64,000 nt of DNA from Nephrocerus scutellatus (lineage: Eukaryota > Arthropoda > Insecta > Diptera > Pipunculidae), in assembly GCA_947095585.1 (NCBI GenBank), contig OX352762.1, positions 114,048,930 through 114,112,929 on the forward strand. Direction: 5' to 3'. Positions 59,580 to 64,000 of the stretch are shown one piece after another. Position numbers and translations under genes: made by a program. How positions within the stretch are numbered: the stretch's first letter is position 1; every line of letters begins with the position of its first letter. The notes beneath the pieces are model-generated. The model was not told where the DNA came from and did no database searches. It saw nothing but the letters and a program-made list of their open reading frames with translations.

Positions 59580-59925
59580 GCTTGACTAATCATTCCGCAC
59601 GTGTTGAACGGCTGAAGAATGAATCTCTGAACTGTACGTCCGAAGATGGGCTTGAGGGTATACTGATCAGTATTTAAAGCGCCACGAGTATTGCGGTTGA
59701 ATGCATGTAGAGGCATGCCACTGGCTATTTCCCTTTAGCATCGCTGGTGGTAGTAGCGGTAAGACAGTAAGAAGCAGGAAACGTTCCTGCGGTGTTCAAG
59801 CGAATGTATTGACTTGGCAATGTTTCTTCACTTTCGTCTTATGACTCGGTCTGAATTCTATCTATCAGATGCAAGATAAATTTAGGTGCACCTTACCTGA
59901 TGATAATTTTTCTCAACTTTGGGTC
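59580..59925 (-). mobile_element. LINE family L C-terminal fragment
   Basis: The minus strand reads HAFNRNTRGALNTDQYTLKP then IFGRTVQRFILQPFNTCGM, matching FEFNRNTRGALNAHQLTLKP at 43505-43565. Towards 59925 it parallels 47880-47955 (CAAGCAGGAAACGTTCCTG, TTTTTCTCAACTTTGGG). Both ends stop abruptly, and it lies between the two 57-bp repeats. Confidence 0.8.
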
Positions 59926-59927
59926 GA

Positions 59928-60004
59928 GCTGTTCGCTGCCGCTGCGTCATTTGCGAATGATTTTGCCACAAAACGAGCACGCAGTGTGTGTGTGTGTGTG
60001 TGTG
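59928..60004. repeat. 57-bp direct repeat (right) running into (GT)10, target of the R1-type element
   Basis: Same 57-bp block as 59461, followed by (GT)n at 59984-60004. On the minus strand the R1-type element's A-tail ends exactly at this (AC)n. Confidence 0.9.
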
Positions 60005-60207
60005 TTTTTTTTTTATGGCTGTGCCAAAGGTGGGGAATCTTCTAAAAGATACCAGTAGAGCCCTCCAGGGGTACTAGCATGCACGATTCGTAAACCTGAA
60101 TGTTCGTACCAGGAATTACGCATACGTACTAAACCCTCCTTACACACTTCAACCACTCTCCCCATGGGACTGCCGTTAGGTATTACATCACGGGGCTGGT
60201 TAGCAGA

Positions 60208-63195
60208 TTACTCTATGCCTTCTGCATCTTCTGCTGCTGCTGATCGCCTTATATTTTCGATTCTTCGCAGCTCGTTTTGCACTTTCGTTACGAATACACA
60301 CACTTCTGTCCACTTATCCTCGGATCTTTGCATTTCTTCTAAAAGGACGTGTGGACTTGGCAGGTTGCTTCTCCATTCTCTGAAGCGTCTGCAATGGAAA
60401 ATCGCATGCTCTGTGTCTTCTTCTATGTCTGGACAATCTGGGCAAAAAGGTGAGCTATCGTGTCCAAATCGATAAAGATATTTTCGATAGCCGCCATGGC
60501 CTGACAGAAACTGCGTAAATTGGTAGTTGCAGTTACCGTGAGATCGGTTTGTCCAATTCTCAATGTTCGGGATCAGTTTGTAGGTCCATCTTCCTTTCAA
60601 ACTTATGTCCCACCGGTCTTGCCACACAGCCATTGAGGTGGCCTTTTCTTCCTCTTTGATCATTTCGATTGTTCGTTGGTCCTGTTGTGATAAGGCTCTT
60701 CTATTGTAGATCCTAAGCATTTCATCTGCGAGGATATCTACTGGAACCATTCCTGCTATAACGAGGGCAGCATCATCGGAGATCGTTCGGAACCCGCTGA
60801 TCGTCCTTAGTGCACTGAGTCTGTATATAGACGATAAGTTTCTTCTTATTTCTTTAGTCACCAGTGCATCCGCCCAAACTGGGGCTGCGTAAAGGAGGAC
60901 TGAGCTGACTACTCTAGACATTAGGACCCTCCTTGTATATCCTGGTCCTCCAACGTTTGGCAGAATCCGGAATAATACTGCCTGCATCTGGGAAGCCTTT
61001 TTGCTCGAGTAGTCCACGTGTATTTTAAAACGGAGCCTATTGCCAAGCATTACTCCTAGGTATTTGACAAAATCCTTTGATCTAATAGTCTGGTTACCAA
61101 CTCGTATATTTATGTATTCTATATTTTTCCGGCTGGTAATCAGGACTGCTTCCGTTTTATGGTCGGCTAATTCTAGACCGACGGATACTAGCCATTTTTT
61201 GATTTGGCCAACTGCTTCATTCGTGGCTGCCTCTATTCCATTGATTGTCTTTGACACTGTGACAACGGCGATGTCGTCAGCGAATCCAAATATTTGTACG
61301 CCTGGTGGTAATGCTAGTCTTAGAACTCCATCGTACATTATATTCCATAGAAGGGGACCCAGCACCGATCCTTGTGGGACTCCTGCGGAGACGTTATAGT
61401 ACTTTGTACCCTCATTGGTTTCGTACCTCAACCTTCTATAACTTAAGTAGCTTGACACTATCTTCCTTATATAGTATGGTGCATCCATTCTGGAGAGTGA
61501 TCTTCTTATTGAGGACCATTTTGCAGAGTTAAAGGCGTTTTTTATGTCCAGTGTCACTACTGCACAATATTCCTTTGTGCCCCACCGCCATCTTTTTCCT
61601 TCAATCGCATTCTTTGCTATACTGACCACCGCCTTTATGGCGTCGACGGTCGAGCGCGATTTTCGAAACCCGAACTGATGATCTGACAGTGCTCCTTTAT
61701 TATCCGCTATATTAAGCAATCTGTCATATATGATCCGCTCGAGTATCTTTCCCATTGTATCTAGTAGGCATATTGGGCGGTACGATGATGGTTCGCCCGG
61801 TGGTTTGTTTCCCTTTGGAAGCAATACTAAATGCTGCAGTTTCCAAGGTTCAGGGAAAACTCCTTCATCTAGACACTGTTGCATGCATGTCATGAACATG
61901 TCCGGCCTACTTCGGATGGCGGCTTTCAATGCTTTATTATGAATGCCATCGGGTCCAGGAGCTTTGTTGTCTCGTATTCTTTTACTTGCGTTCACGAGTT
62001 CATCAACTGTTAGCCTTGGAATACTTTCTGTGCTAATTTCTCTTATTATGTTGCACATAGTATATGGTCCTTTCGGAAATAGGTGTTCTACGATGGACCT
62101 AAGCTTTGTTGGGCATGATATTTGCGGGGTCTTACAGCCTTTTAGCTTTGCCATAACTATTTTGTATGCTGTGCCCCAGGGATTGATGTCCGCCTCGTCA
62201 CATAGTCGTTTGAAGCACTTCGACTTGCTTTCTTTAATTGCATTTTTTAAATTTCGTCTAGCTAATCTTAGCATATCAAGACGTTCTTGAATGTCTGATC
62301 CCCTTCTTGATCGCTGCACTCTACGTCTGGCTTGTAAGCAGGCAGCTCTCAGTGCTTTTATCTGCTCATTCCACCAGTAGCAGTGTACACCTCTCTTGCT
62401 AGGTCTTCTCCTGGGCATAGCTGCGTCGCACGCTGTAGTGATTATACTGGTAAGTTGTTGCGACAGGATCTCAGATGTTCCGCTTTCGATTAGGAAGCTT
62501 GAGTTTATGATTTCTTCAAACATTTCTTTATCAAGGAACTTGTCTTTCCATTTAGGTCCCCCTAATCTTGGGCGTTGCACGGCTTTTTTTTCTTTAATTT
62601 CAATTATAATCGCCTGGTGGTCGCTGTGCGTATAGTCTTCGCTGACGCGCCATTTTATCATCCGCAGGAGGGAACTGCTAGCGAAGGTAATATCGATGAT
62701 CGATCCCCTTCCTGCTTTGCGATACGTATTTGCTCGTCCCGTGTTAGCTATGCCTATATTTAATGAGGCGAATGATTCTAGCAGATAATGTCCTCTGGTA
62801 TTAGTAAATCTGCTGCCCCAGTCTGTTGCCCAGGCATTGAAGTCTCCGCCTATAACCACTGGAGCTCTTCCTCGAGCATCGGCCGTTAAATTTTCTATCA
62901 TTGCTGAGTATTCGCTCATCGTCCAGCTGGGTCTTGCGTAACAACTATAAAAGTTGATTCCATTTATTTTTGCCCGTACGAAGCCCTCCGCCTGCCCGTC
63001 TACATCTTGGAAGGCATGTCTCCCGCAAATCCATATTGCAGCTTTTTCTGTTTTGTCACATGCCCAAGCGTTGATGTCACGAGATTTGTACGGTTCGCTT
63101 ATTAAAATTGTGTCCGCTCTCTCGTCTTTAGCCGTCTGTGACAGGATATCCTGTGCTATCTCGCAGTGATTTAGGTTTATCTGGATAACCTTCAT
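60208..63195 (-). CDS. R1-type ORF2: endonuclease / reverse transcriptase, 995 aa
   Basis: This is the replication enzyme of the retrotransposon; it nicks the target DNA and copies the element RNA from the nick. The N-terminal AP-like endonuclease (residues 1-200) has QINLNHC (6-11), SEPY with Glu34, GGDFNA (116-121), GSIIDITFAS (164-173) and SDH (191-193). RT (about 370-700) has NKAPGPDGI (410-418), YRPICLL (472-478), HQFGFRKSRST (506-516), VTLDIKNAF (548-556), AGVPQGSVLGPLLW (604-617) and the catalytic FADD (638-641). A C-terminal zinc finger follows: C918, C921, H930, C935 (CX2CX8HX4C). Its length is usual for R1-clade ORF2, with no stop or frameshift. The start Met lies in an ATGA overlap with the ORF1 stop. 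Confidence 0.95.
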   Translation of the reverse strand: MKVIQINLNHCEIAQDILSQTAKDERADTILISEPYKSRDINAWACDKTEKAAIWICGRHAFQDVDGQAEGFVRAKINGINFYSCYARPSWTMSEYSAMIENLTADARGRAPVVIGGDFNAWATDWGSRFTNTRGHYLLESFASLNIGIANTGRANTYRKAGRGSIIDITFASSSLLRMIKWRVSEDYTHSDHQAIIIEIKEKKAVQRPRLGGPKWKDKFLDKEMFEEIINSSFLIESGTSEILSQQLTSIITTACDAAMPRRRPSKRGVHCYWWNEQIKALRAACLQARRRVQRSRRGSDIQERLDMLRLARRNLKNAIKESKSKCFKRLCDEADINPWGTAYKIVMAKLKGCKTPQISCPTKLRSIVEHLFPKGPYTMCNIIREISTESIPRLTVDELVNASKRIRDNKAPGPDGIHNKALKAAIRSRPDMFMTCMQQCLDEGVFPEPWKLQHLVLLPKGNKPPGEPSSYRPICLLDTMGKILERIIYDRLLNIADNKGALSDHQFGFRKSRSTVDAIKAVVSIAKNAIEGKRWRWGTKEYCAVVTLDIKNAFNSAKWSSIRRSLSRMDAPYYIRKIVSSYLSYRRLRYETNEGTKYYNVSAGVPQGSVLGPLLWNIMYDGVLRLALPPGVQIFGFADDIAVVTVSKTINGIEAATNEAVGQIKKWLVSVGLELADHKTEAVLITSRKNIEYINIRVGNQTIRSKDFVKYLGVMLGNRLRFKIHVDYSSKKASQMQAVLFRILPNVGGPGYTRRVLMSRVVSSVLLYAAPVWADALVTKEIRRNLSSIYRLSALRTISGFRTISDDAALVIAGMVPVDILADEMLRIYNRRALSQQDQRTIEMIKEEEKATSMAVWQDRWDISLKGRWTYKLIPNIENWTNRSHGNCNYQFTQFLSGHGGYRKYLYRFGHDSSPFCPDCPDIEEDTEHAIFHCRRFREWRSNLPSPHVLLEEMQRSEDKWTEVCVFVTKVQNELRRIENIRRSAAAEDAEGIE

Positions 63196-64000
63196 ACTTT
63201 TCTGCTGGCGATAGCTCTCCTAAAGACTGGGCATTTGCTGCTGCCCGCTACATGCTTCGCATCTTCTGGGTGTTCCTTTCTACAGAACATGCACGAAGGC
63301 TCCTTTGCGCAAGACTTAGCTATGTGGCCCTCATCCCCACATCTTCTACACAGCTTGGAGCGATCTTCTCCGTTTTTACACTGCTTGGCAATGTGCCCAA
63401 ATTCCAGGCATTTGAAGCACTTTTTGAGGAGTGTCCGTTCGCGGATGCGACACACTACCCACCCGATTTTTATCTTCTGTGCTTCCAGCAGCTTCTTTGC
63501 TTTTGCATTTGGAAGGCTGATAGTCGCCGTTTGGGTTCCACCATATGCTTTCCTCAGCGATATAAAGTCTGACGGTGTAACGCCTTTGACTCCGGCTTGG
63601 ACTTCGATTGATTCACAAATGTCTTCTTTTGTGGTGATCTCATCGATGTCTTTCAGCTCGATGCTAGTGCGTTGGGTGAGGGTTCTTACGTTTGCTTGTT
63701 CGCCTAACGCCTCACTTATGACGCTTTTAAAATCCGCTGTCTTGTCACTTGTCTCCTTCAATTGAATTAAGAGGTCACCTTTTTGTGTCCTTCTGATCCT
63801 AGATACTGCTTTTCCAATTGTTTCTAGTTTTGGATCAGCCTTCACGTTGCGCAATATCTGCGCATAGGATATTTCGCCCTTCGCTTCTATGACTATGGCG
63901 TCAGGTCTTGCCTTTCTTATAATTGGCTTTTGTTTTACGGCGGACTTCTTGGCAGATGCGTCTGACTTCACTTTATTTTTAGTTTTAGCGACGACTTTTG
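63192..64000 (-). CDS. R1-type ORF1: gag-like protein with CCHC knuckles, 5' partial
   Basis: The RNA-binding structural protein of the same element. The frame is open from the window edge to the TGA at 63192-63194. The C-terminal third holds two CX2CX4HX4C knuckles (CFKCLEFGHIAKQC and CRRCGDEGHIAKSC) and a third Cys/His cluster (CMFC..EH..H..C), the usual three-knuckle arrangement of R1/Jockey-type gags. An upstream lysine-rich segment (KPIIRKARPD) and a central RRM-like stretch precede them. A GTG at 63971 is not needed as a start, because the frame continues upstream. The stop overlaps the ORF2 start as ATGA, suggesting coupled re-initiation. Confidence 0.92.
   Translation of the reverse strand, partial: KVVAKTKNKVKSDASAKKSAVKQKPIIRKARPDAIVIEAKGEISYAQILRNVKADPKLETIGKAVSRIRRTQKGDLLIQLKETSDKTADFKSVISEALGEQANVRTLTQRTSIELKDIDEITTKEDICESIEVQAGVKGVTPSDFISLRKAYGGTQTATISLPNAKAKKLLEAQKIKIGWVVCRIRERTLLKKCFKCLEFGHIAKQCKNGEDRSKLCRRCGDEGHIAKSCAKEPSCMFCRKEHPEDAKHVAGSSKCPVFRRAIASRKV

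Larger units (their letters stand above)
60005..64000 (-). mobile_element. R1-clade non-LTR retrotransposon (Waldo/Mino-like), intact ORF2, 5' end off window
   Basis: Minus-strand order: ORF1 (to 63192), ORF2 (63195-60208), about 190 bp of 3' untranslated sequence, then a 10-A tail (T-run at 60005-60014) that joins (AC)n at 60004. R1-clade elements of the Waldo and Mino types are known to insert into ACAY and AC microsatellites, so the junction fits a target-specific insertion. Both ORFs are open, in strong contrast to every other element in the window, which suggests a recent and possibly active copy. The 5' junction is outside the window, so the target match on that side is unverified. Confidence 0.85.

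Noticed and set aside
60164..63765. Many plus-strand open frames opposite the R1-type ORFs
   Set aside because: Shadows of the real minus-strand coding sequence.

Overview
The window looks like insect nuclear DNA, most likely from a higher fly (Diptera). It is AT-rich, it carries a split class B neuropeptide receptor gene of the insect diuretic-hormone-44 type, and nearly everything else is retrotransposon debris of kinds typical of fly genomes. Species cannot be named from sequence alone. No bacterial-style operon, CRISPR array, rRNA or functional tRNA gene was seen.

Only one host gene is well supported: a plus-strand secretin-family GPCR related to Drosophila DH44 receptors. Seven coding exons lie between 41380 and 54693. 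They give the hormone-binding ectodomain with six cysteines and transmembrane helices 1 to 5. All exon joins keep frame (phases 1, 2, 0, 1, 1, 0) at consensus splice sites. Helices 6 and 7 and the C-terminus were not found downstream in the window, and a 5' coding exon may lie upstream. Its two large introns (4.5 and 6.5 kb) are full of LINE, SINE and mariner remnants.

The best preserved element is at the right end, on the minus strand: an R1-clade non-LTR retrotransposon with an intact 995-codon ORF2 (endonuclease, reverse transcriptase, CCHC finger) and an upstream gag-like ORF1 that overlaps it by ATGA and runs off the window. Its 3' end abuts an AC/GT microsatellite, as expected of the target-specific Waldo/Mino type.

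The other repeats fall into a few families, each with several copies here. LINE A (RTE-like, GAT-repeat tail): 1-1548, 8862-10720, 17636-17725, 26800-28205, 44295-44700 and a 47-bp tail at 53958. LINE B: 5150-6260 and 22830-23850. LINE L (Jockey-superfamily-like): 24150-25720, 33265-33540, 43075-43850, 47640-48860, 54940-55065 and 59580-59925. LOA-like elements with RNase H: 30290-31080, 32870-35240, 39220-39560, 44840-45580 and 55455-56440. Two further LINEs lie at 14025-15433 and 17740-19340. There are two candidate non-autonomous TIR elements (12081-12544 and 37416-38243), tRNA-derived SINEs, a diverged satellite-like array (19640-20690, with an outlier at 4674-4910), a dispersed two-unit repeat, and a pair of ~730-bp inverted copies at 25721 and 28610.

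Several insertions are nested with visible target-site duplications, so relative insertion order can be read. No novel biochemical system was found. The most useful leads are the microsatellite-targeted R1 element, the two uncharacterised TIR elements, the satellite family, and the unusually short LINE insertion.
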